A stretch of 64,000 nt of DNA from Pyxidicoccus parkwaysis (GCF_017301735.1 NZ_CP071090.1:5942001-6006000), one strand, 5' to 3'; counted from the first letter of the stretch, positions 40,822 through 50,628 are shown. Notes: a model not told the origin generated them from the sequence alone. Numbers and translations are program-made.

Positions 40822-43431
40822 TCAGTCTTCGCGAGGCCCGCCCAGGTCCCAGCTTCCGTCGTGCCAGAACGACTCGGAGAGGACGCTCTCCACCTTCGGG
40901 TAGACGGGGCCGTCCGACAGCGGCAGTCCCAGCGCCTCGGCGAAGGCGAGGTCGTATTCGAGGAAGAGCGACTGGAGCGCCTGCGGGGTGCGCTCGGGGT
41001 ACACGCTGAAGGGCACCAGTTGGTCATCCCTGGAGATGGCGAGGAGCTGCCGTGCGAGCACCTGCCCCCGCGCGTCACGCGCGTAGAGGACGCGCTTGTT
41101 CACGTCCAGCACGACGCTCGCGGCGGAGTAATCACAGACGGCATTGAGGCCGAGACAGCTCCCCACCAGCGTGCCGAGCCGCAGCGCCTCCAGCACGTCC
41201 TGTTCGAGCGCCAGCGTCACCAGCCCCACGCCCGGGACTTCTCGCCGCAGCACCGGGCCGGTGAGCCAGCGCTCCGCGTCGACGCGCGGATGACGCTGGA
41301 ACCACTCGCGCGAGCGGGGATGCCGGAGGACGAAGTCGTGCTCGCCCGCGAAGTAGCGCGACAGCAGTCGCCGCAGCGGGCGCCGGTTTTCGTTGATGAG
41401 GGTCGCCATCTGGAGCGCATGGAGGACGCGCGGCTCCCGTGCATCGGCGGGCATTGCGCCGCGCAGGCTGTCCACGGCCATGCGGGCGAGGAGCTGGAGG
41501 CGCAGCCGGGGCAACCCCTCCGAGGCGACCCGGAGCGAGCGTTCGAGCTGCCCTGACGACAGGGTTCCTCCCTCCTCCAGCGCGAGCCGCGCCTTCCTCG
41601 GCAGCGGGCTCTCCACGCCTTCGGTGCAGTGCTGTCCCAGCAGCGCCACCATCCGCTCGGGAGGCAGGGCAAAGGGGTCTTCGCGAACGAGAGGATGACG
41701 GGCGAAGCCGGCGAGCAGCGCTCGGCCCACGGGCCTGCGCAGCGTGCCGAGGAGCCGCGCCGTGCGCCCGAGCACGTCGGGGAAGCGCTCCAGTGCGTCC
41801 AGCACCAGGCCCACGTCGTGGGGCGCCAGCAGTGCCATGCCCTCGCCCACCAGTCCCGCCTGGGTGTGTCGGGCACAGCAGTGCTCGAAGCGGAGGAGGC
41901 TGCGCTCGGGGATGGCCTGCAAGCGACGGTGGATCTCCGGCTCGGCATGCCGCAGCAGCGGCTCCAGCGCGAAGGACAGCCGGTCCAGCTCCTGGAACGG
42001 TGGCTTGCAGACGCGCTCGGAGAAGGCGAGCACGGTGGTCACGCGGAGGTCGGGCACGGACCATGGAGGCGCGTCGAATGCCACCGCGGCGTAGACCATG
42101 TGGATGCAGCGGGCCTGATGACTGGCCGGCGTGCGAAGCAGTTGCCGCGACAGGAGAGGAAGGACACGACGCGCCACGCTCCACCAACGCAGGCGCACCT
42201 TGCGTTCCACCTGGGAGTCCCAGAGCGTTCTGAGCAACTCCACCAACTCGTGAACGGCGGCCGGGGACAGCGCGTCCCATGGAAGGCTGGCGAGCCTCTC
42301 ACCAAAGCCCGGCAGCTCGCCGCAGAGGGTCCAGAGCCGAGGAACGGAGTAGCTCCCGATTCCTTCCGCGTCCAGCCAGGCACCGAGCCGCGAGAGGCAC
42401 GCTTCCGGGACGAAGCCGCTACGCCTGGGCCACGCGAGCCAGGAGTGGCTTCCCAGGTTCCAGGCCGCGAGGAGCCGGAAGCCGCTCATGAGGTACTCGC
42501 GCGTGTAGCCCGCCGCGAGCCCCTGGAGGTACTGCACACGCCACAGGTGCTCGCGGGCGATGAATGGCTCGATGTCCAGGTCATACGCGCTCGCATCCGC
42601 GCCGGCCGTGCCGGGTTCGAGGAGCGCTGTGAGCAAGGGGACGTGAGACTCTGGCGGAAGCCTCGCCGCGACCTCCAGCCAGGGCAGGCCCGCGCCGGGT
42701 CCCCGGTGCAGCAGCAAGCGCGCGACGGCCGCGAAGACGGGGGGCTGCGTATCGATGGACAGCCTTCCGCGCAGGGCCAGCAGGCGGACGAAGCTTCCCT
42801 CCGGACCGCCCGTGAGCAGGACACCGAGTCGCGTGAATGCGGCGGGCACCTCGGCACCTCGCGCCTCGGTGAAACCGTGGTGGTAGGCGAGCGCGACATC
42901 GGCGCGCGCGGAGGACGCCAGCGCCGCCGCCATCCGCGGCAATCGTTCGGCGGAGAAGCCCTGTGACAGCATACGGCTCACGGCTTCCGTGACACACGGG
43001 CGCAGGGTCTCCAGCAGCGCCTGGACATCCCTGCGATGGAGCAGATGGAGCCGGATGTCGAGCGCCTCCGGCTGCCGCCTCTTCGGTGGCTGGTGGATGG
43101 TGCCCCGGTAGCCGCGCGGATGCGCCGCCGTCCGGCGGAAGGGCGCGGGAGGCGGCTCCACCCAGGGATGCCCCAACGCGCGAGCTGCAACGTCATCCCC
43201 CTGCACCGTGCCCAGCAGCACGCGCAACACGTGCGTCAGCGTCTCGGCGGTGGCGCCACGCGTCCGCGCCAGGGCCTCCCAGGCAGCAAGGAGCAAGGAG
43301 CGTCCCGGGGCCTCCCGCTCGCTGACCTCGTGGAGCGGCACGCGGGCGAGCGCGGGCTCCGCACCGGCCTCGGAGAGGGCGAGCGCCACCAGTCCGCCAG
43401 GTTCCCGCGTGATGCACACCACCTGTCGCAT
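40822..43431 (-). CDS. Large hypothetical protein, alpha-helical with conserved C-terminal domain
   Basis: ATG 43431 is chosen because GGAGG lies five bases upstream. The 869-residue protein has no signal peptide or membrane span. Residues about 120-640 read as long amphipathic helices of a repeat-like (HEAT or similar) body with many Leu/Ala and Arg. The C-terminal ~200 residues look like a folded module: RWLTGPVLRREV, LRLGTLVGSCLGL, then VVLDVNKRVLYARD, GQVLARQLLAIS and FLEYDLAFAEALGL. A similar Gly-Ser-Cys ... Asp-x-Asn-Lys ... Arg pattern ends other large uncharacterised repeat proteins that I recall, but none has a function. The catalytic nature of the Cys is untested. It is the third gene of an operon with two further unknowns. 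Confidence 0.75.
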   Translation of the reverse strand: MRQVVCITREPGGLVALALSEAGAEPALARVPLHEVSEREAPGRSLLLAAWEALARTRGATAETLTHVLRVLLGTVQGDDVAARALGHPWVEPPPAPFRRTAAHPRGYRGTIHQPPKRRQPEALDIRLHLLHRRDVQALLETLRPCVTEAVSRMLSQGFSAERLPRMAAALASSARADVALAYHHGFTEARGAEVPAAFTRLGVLLTGGPEGSFVRLLALRGRLSIDTQPPVFAAVARLLLHRGPGAGLPWLEVAARLPPESHVPLLTALLEPGTAGADASAYDLDIEPFIAREHLWRVQYLQGLAAGYTREYLMSGFRLLAAWNLGSHSWLAWPRRSGFVPEACLSRLGAWLDAEGIGSYSVPRLWTLCGELPGFGERLASLPWDALSPAAVHELVELLRTLWDSQVERKVRLRWWSVARRVLPLLSRQLLRTPASHQARCIHMVYAAVAFDAPPWSVPDLRVTTVLAFSERVCKPPFQELDRLSFALEPLLRHAEPEIHRRLQAIPERSLLRFEHCCARHTQAGLVGEGMALLAPHDVGLVLDALERFPDVLGRTARLLGTLRRPVGRALLAGFARHPLVREDPFALPPERMVALLGQHCTEGVESPLPRKARLALEEGGTLSSGQLERSLRVASEGLPRLRLQLLARMAVDSLRGAMPADAREPRVLHALQMATLINENRRPLRRLLSRYFAGEHDFVLRHPRSREWFQRHPRVDAERWLTGPVLRREVPGVGLVTLALEQDVLEALRLGTLVGSCLGLNAVCDYSAASVVLDVNKRVLYARDARGQVLARQLLAISRDDQLVPFSVYPERTPQALQSLFLEYDLAFAEALGLPLSDGPVYPKVESVLSESFWHDGSWDLGGPRED

Positions 43432-43475
43432 GCGTCCTCCGCTCCTCGCACGCTCCGCTCGCGGAGCCCCCTGCT

Positions 43476-44408
43476 TCAACTCCAGGCGTTCGCGGCCGCC
43501 AGCACGGTGTCGAGGTCGATGCGGAAGACGCGCGTCCCGTCGACTCCGTACAGCCATGAACCCCGCCCGCACGCCCTCGTGGGGCGCCAGGGTGTTCCCG
43601 CTCCATCCTCGAAGCGGAAGGTGCCTTGCGGCTTCAGGCGGCGAGCTCCCCGGTCGTACAGCGAGAAGAGCTGGAAGTACTCGTGGGACTCGTAGGTGCC
43701 GTTGAACAGCACATGCGTGTCATTGACGGCGAAGGCCGTCGCACCGCGCAAGGGCGTCTTCCAGACAGTCGCGGGCTCACCGGAGCGCAGCCGGACGAGC
43801 GGGAACTCCGAGTAGAAGTAGAGCCACGTCTCGTCATCGGACGCCACGTTGAGCGCGTAGCAGTCCACGATGATGTCCGTCCCCGCCGCTTCCGCGTCGT
43901 AGTCGGACAGGCACTTCCCCTGGCTGTCGAAGAGGACCAGTCCGGACACTCCGATGGGCGTGGTGTCAGCATCTCCCCTGCCCCAGCCACGGTTCCCCAT
44001 CACGCCTTCATCGAAGTAGCTCACCCAGAGTCGCCCATCAGAGGTGGCCTGCACGTCCTCGATGCCATCTCCCAGAGTGAACTCGCGCACCCGCGCGCCC
44101 TCGCGGGTGTAGACGGCGGCATTGCGCTCGTGCTGGTCCTTCGCGATGAAGCGGCAGCGGCCCTCCACCAGCGCCACCTCGCCCCCGGGCAATGGCTGGA
44201 CGTAGTGGCTCTGACGGCCCGGCTCGGAGATGCGCAGCCGCGCGGCAAGCGCGCCCGTTCCGTCGAAGTGGAGGACCTCGCCACTCGTGAGGAGCCACAA
44301 GTCGTTCGCGGGCCCGATGCTCCAATTCCGTGCCTCGCGACCCTTCAGTACCTCCGAGAAGTCCAAGAAGGGCTCCACCTGGAGGGTCGTCCGCTCCCGA
44401 GCTCGCAT
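43476..44408 (-). CDS. Hypothetical beta-propeller-like cytoplasmic protein
   Basis: ATG 44408 with AAGGAAAGAGGAACC upstream. Its 310 residues show no signal peptide. The sequence alternates strands with repeated Trp/Asp-containing turns (NDLWLLTSGEVLHFDG; DGRLWVSYFDEGV; ETWLYFYSEFPLVRL; GSWLYGVDGTRVFRID), as in six-bladed beta-propellers. No family is recognised. It is the second gene of the minus-strand operon, 44 bases before the 869-residue protein gene and 82 after the first gene. It might act as a binding partner of those two proteins. Confidence 0.72.
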   Translation of the reverse strand: MRARERTTLQVEPFLDFSEVLKGREARNWSIGPANDLWLLTSGEVLHFDGTGALAARLRISEPGRQSHYVQPLPGGEVALVEGRCRFIAKDQHERNAAVYTREGARVREFTLGDGIEDVQATSDGRLWVSYFDEGVMGNRGWGRGDADTTPIGVSGLVLFDSQGKCLSDYDAEAAGTDIIVDCYALNVASDDETWLYFYSEFPLVRLRSGEPATVWKTPLRGATAFAVNDTHVLFNGTYESHEYFQLFSLYDRGARRLKPQGTFRFEDGAGTPWRPTRACGRGSWLYGVDGTRVFRIDLDTVLAAANAWS

Positions 44409-44490
44409 GGTTCCTCTTTCCTTCCAACACGCGCGGTCCGAGCCCGCTGACGCCAGGCCTCGAACGGGCCTGACGCAAGGGGCGTCGGCG

Positions 44491-45684
44491 CTAGCCGGCG
44501 AGCTCGCGCGCGTACCGCACCCACGCTTCCAGCGTGTCCGGCTCCCTCCAGCCACGCACGCGCGGCGTCCCCAGCGAGCGCTCCAGGATGAGCGTGCGCA
44601 AGGCCTCGCGCACACGCAGGCCAGCGGGGCCGCGAGCCTCGGGCTCCGCGCGGCGAGCGTATTCCTGCATGCGCTCCCACCGCCGAACTGGCCAGGGGCG
44701 TTCCTCGGGCGTCGCGCCCCGGAGCGGCTCCCACAGCTCGTGCGCCAACCCGAGGAGTCCCGCGCGCGACTCCGTCACGTGGTCGCCAGTCTCCAGCCGT
44801 GCCTCCTCATTCCGGTCGCGCTCGCACAGCCAGAACACCACCTCCGTCCACTCAAAGGGCGTGGGCGGAACCAGGGACAGACGCTCGCGGACGAGGCCCT
44901 CCAGCACGGTTCGGGCCGTCTGGAACCAGTACTCGGCATGCACGAGCTTTTCGGGACCGGTGCGTGGGGCGTGGCGAGGCTCCCATGCCGCGCGCTTGCG
45001 CAGCTCGCTCACGACGACAGCCCGGAGGTCCGCGCGAGTGAGCCGGGCCCAACACGTGGCGAGCGCCAACGGCCCCTCGGTCCATTCGCGCCGCAGCGCC
45101 TCGAGGTCCTCCGCCTGGAATGGCAGTGGACGTGCGGGGTCGAAGGGCTGGGAGAAGTTCCGTTGCAGCAACGCGCCGAGCTCGGCGACGTCCTTCAGCA
45201 CGGGCAGGTCGTCGGGAAGCACCTCGAGGGCCATGGCCTCCCTGCGCGAGGGAGCCACCTCGCGCGGTGCACAGCGTGCATGCTCCTCCAGGGCCTTCAA
45301 CCAGGCGGTGATTCCTCCACTCGCGGGCCCCGTGCTCGCGAGCCGTTCGGAGGCGGTGCGGAGGAACGTGTCGCGTAGGCCCTTCACCTCGTGCAGCAGG
45401 CGAAGCGTGGGTGAGCGCTCCGGCCAGCCTTCCACTCCGGCCCGTCGCAGCGCCTGGGTGAGCGCCACGTCCACGCGCTCCAGCACCGGACCCGACTCGC
45501 GCAGCAGCTCCAACTTGCCGCGCACGCGCTCCTCCCAGTGGGGGGCGCGCAGCATGTCCAGCAGCTCCCGGAAGCGCGGCCGGACGGCCTCCAGCAGCTC
45601 CGCGCGGCCCTCGAGCCGCACGCGGTAGATGTCATCGGACGAGCCCACCCTCAGCGTCTCGTCCTGCAGCTCTGCACACGCCAC
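44491..45684 (-). CDS. Hypothetical alpha-helical protein
   Basis: GTG 45684, with GGGGGAGG about 10-14 bases upstream, starts the frame at a sensible place. The 397-residue product is rich in Arg, Glu, Leu and Ala and mostly alpha-helical, with no signal peptide or membrane span. Trp-rich patches such as TPFEWTEVVFWLCERDRNEEARL and PVRRWERMQEYARR are the most conserved-looking parts. No known domain is recognised. It heads the three-gene unit and shares a 194-base divergent promoter region with the secreted nuclease gene. Confidence 0.72.
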   Translation of the reverse strand: MACAELQDETLRVGSSDDIYRVRLEGRAELLEAVRPRFRELLDMLRAPHWEERVRGKLELLRESGPVLERVDVALTQALRRAGVEGWPERSPTLRLLHEVKGLRDTFLRTASERLASTGPASGGITAWLKALEEHARCAPREVAPSRREAMALEVLPDDLPVLKDVAELGALLQRNFSQPFDPARPLPFQAEDLEALRREWTEGPLALATCWARLTRADLRAVVVSELRKRAAWEPRHAPRTGPEKLVHAEYWFQTARTVLEGLVRERLSLVPPTPFEWTEVVFWLCERDRNEEARLETGDHVTESRAGLLGLAHELWEPLRGATPEERPWPVRRWERMQEYARRAEPEARGPAGLRVREALRTLILERSLGTPRVRGWREPDTLEAWVRYARELAG

Positions 45685-45878
45685 ATGGGCCCATCCTCCC
45701 CCGCCCTCCTTCGCGAGCCAATGGGACCGGATGCACCCGCCAGCGGAGCCACCTTTTCACGGATACGGATGTCACCAGGTTGCCCTTGCCGAAATGGCCC
45801 CGCAGGTGTCGAGCGCGCCCCAGGCGAACAGGTTATTGTGCGACCCCTTCGATATTCGTTCTTCGCCTGGAGTCGCTC

Positions 45879-48500
45879 ATGACGTCCCCCCGCGTCCTCG
45901 CATCGCTGTGCGTCCTCCTCCTGTTGTCCGCCTGCTCCGACGACCCGGACCCCACGCCAGACCTGGTGGACAGCGGCGTCCCCCAGGACAGCGGCGTCCC
46001 TCAGGACAGCGGCATCCCCCAGGACGCGGGCACCAACACAGACGCCGGCGCGGATTCAGGCACCGAGACGCCGCTCCTCATCAACACCGAGTCCCTGCCG
46101 GATGCATATGTGGGCCGCGCGTACCAGGCCACGCTGGTGGCCTCTGGAGGCGTGGCGCCGTACACGTGGTCGCTCGGAACGGGCGCGCTGCCCGCGGGCC
46201 TGTCCCTCTCCGCGGAGGGCGTGCTGTCCGGCACTCCCGCCGCTGCATCGGAGACCTCGTTCACCGTCTCCGCGCGTGACGCCGCCGGGACCTCCGTCCG
46301 GGCCTCGCTCACCGTCACCGCCTACGCGGTCCCCGTGCTCGCCGAGGTTCCCGCGCCGTCCCGCCGGGTGGGCGACACCGTCAACGAGACGCTCACCGTC
46401 ACCGGCGGCAAGGCGCCCATCACCTTCACCTCCGGCACGCTGCCGCCGGGGCTGTCGCTGACCAACGGCGTCCTCCAGGGGACGCTCAGCCAGGCAGGCA
46501 CCTTCACCTTCGACATCACCGCCACGGACGCGAACGGCGAGAAGGCCACGCGCTCCGTGACGTTCACCGTCCTCGCGCGCTTCGCCGTCACCTCGGGCAC
46601 GCTGCCTCAGGCCACGCGCGGTGAGCCGTACTCCTTCACGTTCACCGCGTCCGGCGGCCGCGAGCCGCTGACGTGGACCCTCGTCGACAGCGGCACGGTC
46701 AATGGGCTCACCCTGTCCACGGCGGGAGTCCTCTCCGGGACGCCGACCACGGCGGAAACGCTCAGCATCCGGGTCTCCGTGCAGGACGCGGACGGCCAGA
46801 CGGCCACCGCCACGTTCGACTTCACCACGAGGGACCCGGGCGCGCCGCTGTTCACCGTGGGCCAGTACAACCTCACCTACTTCGGCGACAACACGCGCGG
46901 CCCCGAGCACTCCTCGTCGAACGGCGGCACGTCCGATGACCTGCAGATTGCCAACGCGCGCGACATCATGCGCGACGCGGGCGCCAACCTCTGGGGCATG
47001 GTGGAGATGGTGGACACGGCCGACTTCGACATCCTCAAGTCTCAGCTCCCCGGCTTCAGCGGCTTCCTCTCCAACAACGCCGCCTTCGTCTCCGGCGGCA
47101 CGTCGCCGTACGGCACCAGCAGCCAGAAGCTGGGCGTGCTCTACGACAGCGCCCTCACCTTCCAGAGCGCGCAGCTCATCCTGAACGATGCGACGCACCT
47201 GCCCGACTTCAGCAGCCGCCCGCCCCTGCGCGTGGACTTCACGACGGAAATCCAGGGCGTGGAGACGCCGCTCACGGTCATCGTCGTCCACATGCGCGCG
47301 GAGAGCTCGGACCCCACGGGCCCCCGCGACGCACGCCAGCGCGCGAGCGCCGCGCTGAAGGAGTACCTGGACACGAACCTGCCCACGCGGCACGTCATCG
47401 TGCTCGGCGACTGGAACGACGACGTGGACGAGTCCATCACCCTGGACCCGAGCTCCGGCAATCCGCTGCCCACGCCGTACCAGAACTTCGTCTCGGACTC
47501 GGACCACTACACGTTCATCACCCGGGCCCTGTCGCTCGCGGGGGATGACACGTCCGTCGGCTTCGAGAACGTGGTCGACCACACGCTGGCGAGCAACGAG
47601 GTGGCCGCGCGCTACGTGGCCAACTCGGCCCGCGTCATCTACGCGGACAACTGGGTGCCGGACTACCTGAACGTCGTGAGCGACCACCGCCCCGTCACCA
47701 GCGCGTACGCGTTCAGCGCGGAGACGGGCCCCTTCCTGCGGCTCAAGTCGCCGCAGGGAGGCACGTACCAGGCGGGCAGCGCGCTCGACATCACGTGGAC
47801 TTCGTTCTCCGTGGACCAGGTGCGCGTCGAGTTCTCCACGGATGATGGCGCGCAGTGGAGCGTGCTCGCCGCGTCGGTTCCTGCGGTGCAGGGCCGCTAC
47901 GCGTGGACGCTGCCGGACATCGACTCCAGCACGGTGCGCGTGCGCGTGGTGGACGTGTCCAACCCGGCGCGGACGGATGCGAGCGACGCGGCGCTGACGC
48001 TGGTGAAGGGCCCGGGGCGCGTGTTCATCAACGAGGTGCTCGCGTACGAGCCCACCGTCAACGGCTCGCTGAACCAGGCCTATGAGTTCGTGGAGCTCGT
48101 CAACGGGAGCCCCTTCCCGGTGGACATCTCGGGCTGGAGCGTGTGGGACTCCACCAACGGGGCGGCGCGACACGTGTTCCCGTCGGGGATGAAGCTGGGC
48201 GCGGGCAAGGGCTTCGTCGTCTTCGGCGGCAGCGCGGGCATTCCGGCCGGCCTGACGAACGCGGCGGCGGCGTCCAGCAACCAGAACACGTTGGGCCTGA
48301 GCAACAGCAGCGACTCCGTGCGGCTGCGGCTGCCGGATGGCGGCGTGGTGGACCAGTACAACTACACGTCCGCGACGCAGAACGTGTCCGTGAACCGCTC
48401 GCCCGATGCGGACCCGAACGCGGGCTTCGTGCTGCACAACTCCCTGCCCGGTGGCACCGGCACCTCTCCGGGCAAGCACGCGGACGGGACGGACTTCTAG
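45879..48500 (+). CDS. Secreted lipoprotein nuclease: Ig-like repeats, endonuclease/exonuclease/phosphatase and lamin-tail domains
   Basis: ATG 45879 begins a lipoprotein signal (lipobox LLSAC, Cys19). An Asp/Ser/Gly/Gln linker follows (DSGVPQDSG repeated). Three putative Ig-like (He_PIG) domains occupy residues about 70-325 (each with LPAGLSL- or LPPGLSL-type strands). An EEP nuclease domain (about 330-620) has GQYNLTYFGDN, GDWNDDVDES and SDHRPV, so the metal and His/Asp active-site residues are present. A beta module and a C-terminal lamin-tail domain (VFINEVLAYEP; YEFVELVNGS; ISGWSV) complete the 873-residue protein. Role: degradation of extracellular nucleic acid at the cell surface. Confidence 0.9.
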   Translation: MTSPRVLASLCVLLLLSACSDDPDPTPDLVDSGVPQDSGVPQDSGIPQDAGTNTDAGADSGTETPLLINTESLPDAYVGRAYQATLVASGGVAPYTWSLGTGALPAGLSLSAEGVLSGTPAAASETSFTVSARDAAGTSVRASLTVTAYAVPVLAEVPAPSRRVGDTVNETLTVTGGKAPITFTSGTLPPGLSLTNGVLQGTLSQAGTFTFDITATDANGEKATRSVTFTVLARFAVTSGTLPQATRGEPYSFTFTASGGREPLTWTLVDSGTVNGLTLSTAGVLSGTPTTAETLSIRVSVQDADGQTATATFDFTTRDPGAPLFTVGQYNLTYFGDNTRGPEHSSSNGGTSDDLQIANARDIMRDAGANLWGMVEMVDTADFDILKSQLPGFSGFLSNNAAFVSGGTSPYGTSSQKLGVLYDSALTFQSAQLILNDATHLPDFSSRPPLRVDFTTEIQGVETPLTVIVVHMRAESSDPTGPRDARQRASAALKEYLDTNLPTRHVIVLGDWNDDVDESITLDPSSGNPLPTPYQNFVSDSDHYTFITRALSLAGDDTSVGFENVVDHTLASNEVAARYVANSARVIYADNWVPDYLNVVSDHRPVTSAYAFSAETGPFLRLKSPQGGTYQAGSALDITWTSFSVDQVRVEFSTDDGAQWSVLAASVPAVQGRYAWTLPDIDSSTVRVRVVDVSNPARTDASDAALTLVKGPGRVFINEVLAYEPTVNGSLNQAYEFVELVNGSPFPVDISGWSVWDSTNGAARHVFPSGMKLGAGKGFVVFGGSAGIPAGLTNAAAASSNQNTLGLSNSSDSVRLRLPDGGVVDQYNYTSATQNVSVNRSPDADPNAGFVLHNSLPGGTGTSPGKHADGTDF

Positions 48501-48520
48501 CAGTCTGCGTGAGCCGTCGG

Positions 48521-48545
48521 CTCGGGGCAGAGTTGCCCCCCCGAG
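48521..48545. terminator. Hairpin between convergent genes
   Basis: CTCGGGGCA (48521-48529) pairs with TGCCC and CGAG (to 48545) across two extra C. An alternative GAGCC-GTC-GGCTC hairpin overlaps it at 48511-48523. The hairpin sits 20 bases after the nuclease stop and 38 before the convergent stop. Confidence 0.45.
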
Positions 48546-48583
48546 CTGGCGCGCCCCTTCGGAAACCTGCCAGGGCACGCGCT

Positions 48584-49816
48584 CTACCGGGAAGGTGGCC
48601 GCGCCTCGCTCTTGTAGGAGGCCCAGGACAGCTCCACCTCGCGGCCCGACACATCGCGCCCGTGGAGGGTGTCCACCACCTGCTTCACAGTGGGCGACAC
48701 CTCCGACGGGCGCACCGTGACGTGGCCTCGGAAGCCTCCGCGCTCCAGGTCCTCCTCCACGGTGATGACCTCTCGCCAGGGACGCGTGCTGGACTCCACC
48801 TGGTCGTCCCAGCTCACGGTGAGACGCTCCACGTGCCCCCACGTGACCTCACCCCCTTCGGGGACTCGGACCGTCACGCCGCTTCGCCAGCCGTCGTCAC
48901 CGGTCGCTCCTCGCGCACGCTCGAAGTCCAGGATCGCCAGCGGTGGTTCGTCTGGAGGCGGCTGACCTCGAAGCTGCACGAAGGCGGTGGCGGTCCGCAC
49001 CTTTCCCGAACTGTCACGGGCGGAGAGCCGCACCGTGAAGCCGCGCGATTCCTGCGCCCCCATTCCCTGCGTGGCATAGGCGTGCGACGCCGTGGGCTCC
49101 TCGGTGACAGCGGAGGTTCCGTCACCGAAGTCCCATCGATACGCGTTGAGCTTGTCCGCGCCTGGAGTGACTGCCCGGAAGACGAACTCACCCGCGCCTC
49201 GCTGGCTCACCTCCAGCCGCAACGACTCGTCCGCATCCGTCGTGCCGCACTCGCGCACGTCGATGCTCACCACCTGCTCGGCCAGCACTCCGACGCGCCG
49301 GCCTCCCAGGTCCCTGCACACCTGGAAGCGCACGAAGTACCGGCCCGCATGCTTCGGTGCGCGCCACTGGAGGCGTGAGCCGGGTTGCAGCTCCGCACCT
49401 GTTTCAGCGCCCGGCCACACCCAACGCACCACGGCGCCGGGCTCGGCCGCGCCACCCACTCGGGCGGACAGCGACATCCGCTCGCCTGTACACACCCAAG
49501 GGCGGTCCGCGTCGATGCCCTGGATGACAGCGCCGGAGGCGAGGACGACGCGCTCTTCCTTCAGCGCCAGGGAGAGCGCCTCACCCGTCGCCGCTTCGGG
49601 AATGGAGTCCACGACGGCGGGCTGTACCCGCTCGCGCTCCACGGGTACGGCTGGCACCTCCACGGCTCGCGGCGTCGCCGCCACCGTGCCGAGCGTCGTG
49701 GGCCGCGGCGATGCTTCCCCGCCCTCGGGAAGCGTCAGGGCCACGCCCGCGAGGACCAGCACACCACCCGCGACGAAGAGCCAGCGACCGCGGCCTTCAC
49801 GACGTTCGGAAGCCAT
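48584..49816 (-). CDS. Membrane-anchored protein with PKD domain
   Basis: ATG 49816 is chosen because it starts 11 bases after the previous stop and opens with charged residues before a membrane segment (WLFVAGGVLVLAGVALTL). The 410-residue protein is otherwise periplasmic: a Pro/Val-rich linker, a beta domain with paired Cys (VCTGERMSL ... VCRDLG ... VRECG), a PKD domain (YRWDFGDGTSAVTEEPTASHAY, given in parts) and a C-terminal beta domain (FRGHVTVRPSEVSPTVKQ). PKD domains mediate protein or polysaccharide contact. It is cotranscribed with the secreted protein gene upstream. Confidence 0.8.
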   Translation of the reverse strand: MASERREGRGRWLFVAGGVLVLAGVALTLPEGGEASPRPTTLGTVAATPRAVEVPAVPVERERVQPAVVDSIPEAATGEALSLALKEERVVLASGAVIQGIDADRPWVCTGERMSLSARVGGAAEPGAVVRWVWPGAETGAELQPGSRLQWRAPKHAGRYFVRFQVCRDLGGRRVGVLAEQVVSIDVRECGTTDADESLRLEVSQRGAGEFVFRAVTPGADKLNAYRWDFGDGTSAVTEEPTASHAYATQGMGAQESRGFTVRLSARDSSGKVRTATAFVQLRGQPPPDEPPLAILDFERARGATGDDGWRSGVTVRVPEGGEVTWGHVERLTVSWDDQVESSTRPWREVITVEEDLERGGFRGHVTVRPSEVSPTVKQVVDTLHGRDVSGREVELSWASYKSEARPPSR

Positions 49817-49827
49817 GGGAACGCGCC

Positions 49828-50628
49828 CTAGAAACCGAAGTCCACGAGGTGCCGGCGGTAGCCCTCGGAGTTGGGGCGGTACCACTGGTCATCCCAGCCC
49901 TTGAACTCGACATCATCGAGCAGCCGCTCTGTCTTCCCGTTGAGGACCACCTGATTGATGAGCGGGACCGTGGTGGAGCCCACGTTGCGAGACACGAGCT
50001 GGCTGCTGGTGTCGAGGAACTGCGACGCGTACTTGCTGCAATAGTCCTGGGCGAAGCAGCCGCTGTCACACGTGGACAGGTTGTTGTACGTCGCGTGCTT
50101 GTCCTCGGCGACGTAGAGCGTGGGCCAGCCCCGGTAGCCGTTGCGCGAGTCGCTCGTGTCGTACTCGAGCTGGTCGTACGCGTACCACGCCGACGAGTCA
50201 CACACGCTCTTGCGATGCGCGGACAGGTACACCCAGTCGAGGTACCAGCGCCCGCCGGAGTAGTGCACCTCGAAGAGCTGGAACTCGGGGTCACCGTCGT
50301 GGCCGGTGGTGACGCCGGTGTCGTCGAAGAAGGTGTCCAGGTAGAAGATGCGCAGCGTGCGCGTGGCGAAGGACTCGCTCTTCACCGCGTAGTACGGCCG
50401 GCGGCCGTAGCCGCTCTCGCCCGTGTCGAACCAGAGCTTCGGCATGAACGCGAGCGCGACCTGGTACTCGCAGTCGTCGTTGAGCCCATCCTTGTCGGCA
50501 TCCGTGCCGCTGCCCCAGCAGTTGTCCCCGTAGGGAATGGTGCCCAGGCCATCGGCTCGGGCCATGGGGGCCGATAACAGCAATGCCAGACACAGCGATG
50601 TGACGACGGCGCGGAGACCGCGGTTCAT
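49828..50628 (-). CDS. Secreted protein of unknown family, possibly Vps62/NPP1-like fold
   Basis: ATG 50628 after GGGAGCG begins a signal peptide (VVTSLCLALLLSAPMARA). The 266-residue product has aromatic-rich strands: MPKLWFDTGESGYGRR, LRIFYLDTFFDD, GHDGDPEFQLFEVHY, then WPTLYVAEDKHATYNN and a Cys cluster. The order of His-Asp-Gly-Asp-Pro-Glu, Trp-Tyr-Leu, and Ala-x-x-Lys-His-Ala-x-Tyr recalls Vps62/NPP1-like proteins in outline only. The C-terminus includes LLDDVEFKGWDDQWYRP. The function is unknown. It is the first gene of a two-gene unit with the PKD protein. Confidence 0.72.
   Translation of the reverse strand: MNRGLRAVVTSLCLALLLSAPMARADGLGTIPYGDNCWGSGTDADKDGLNDDCEYQVALAFMPKLWFDTGESGYGRRPYYAVKSESFATRTLRIFYLDTFFDDTGVTTGHDGDPEFQLFEVHYSGGRWYLDWVYLSAHRKSVCDSSAWYAYDQLEYDTSDSRNGYRGWPTLYVAEDKHATYNNLSTCDSGCFAQDYCSKYASQFLDTSSQLVSRNVGSTTVPLINQVVLNGKTERLLDDVEFKGWDDQWYRPNSEGYRRHLVDFGF

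Noticed and set aside
46056..48842. Open frame of about 930 codons on the minus strand
   Set aside because: It is a shadow of the secreted nuclease gene; low-complexity Arg/His/Gly-rich product and no ribosome site.
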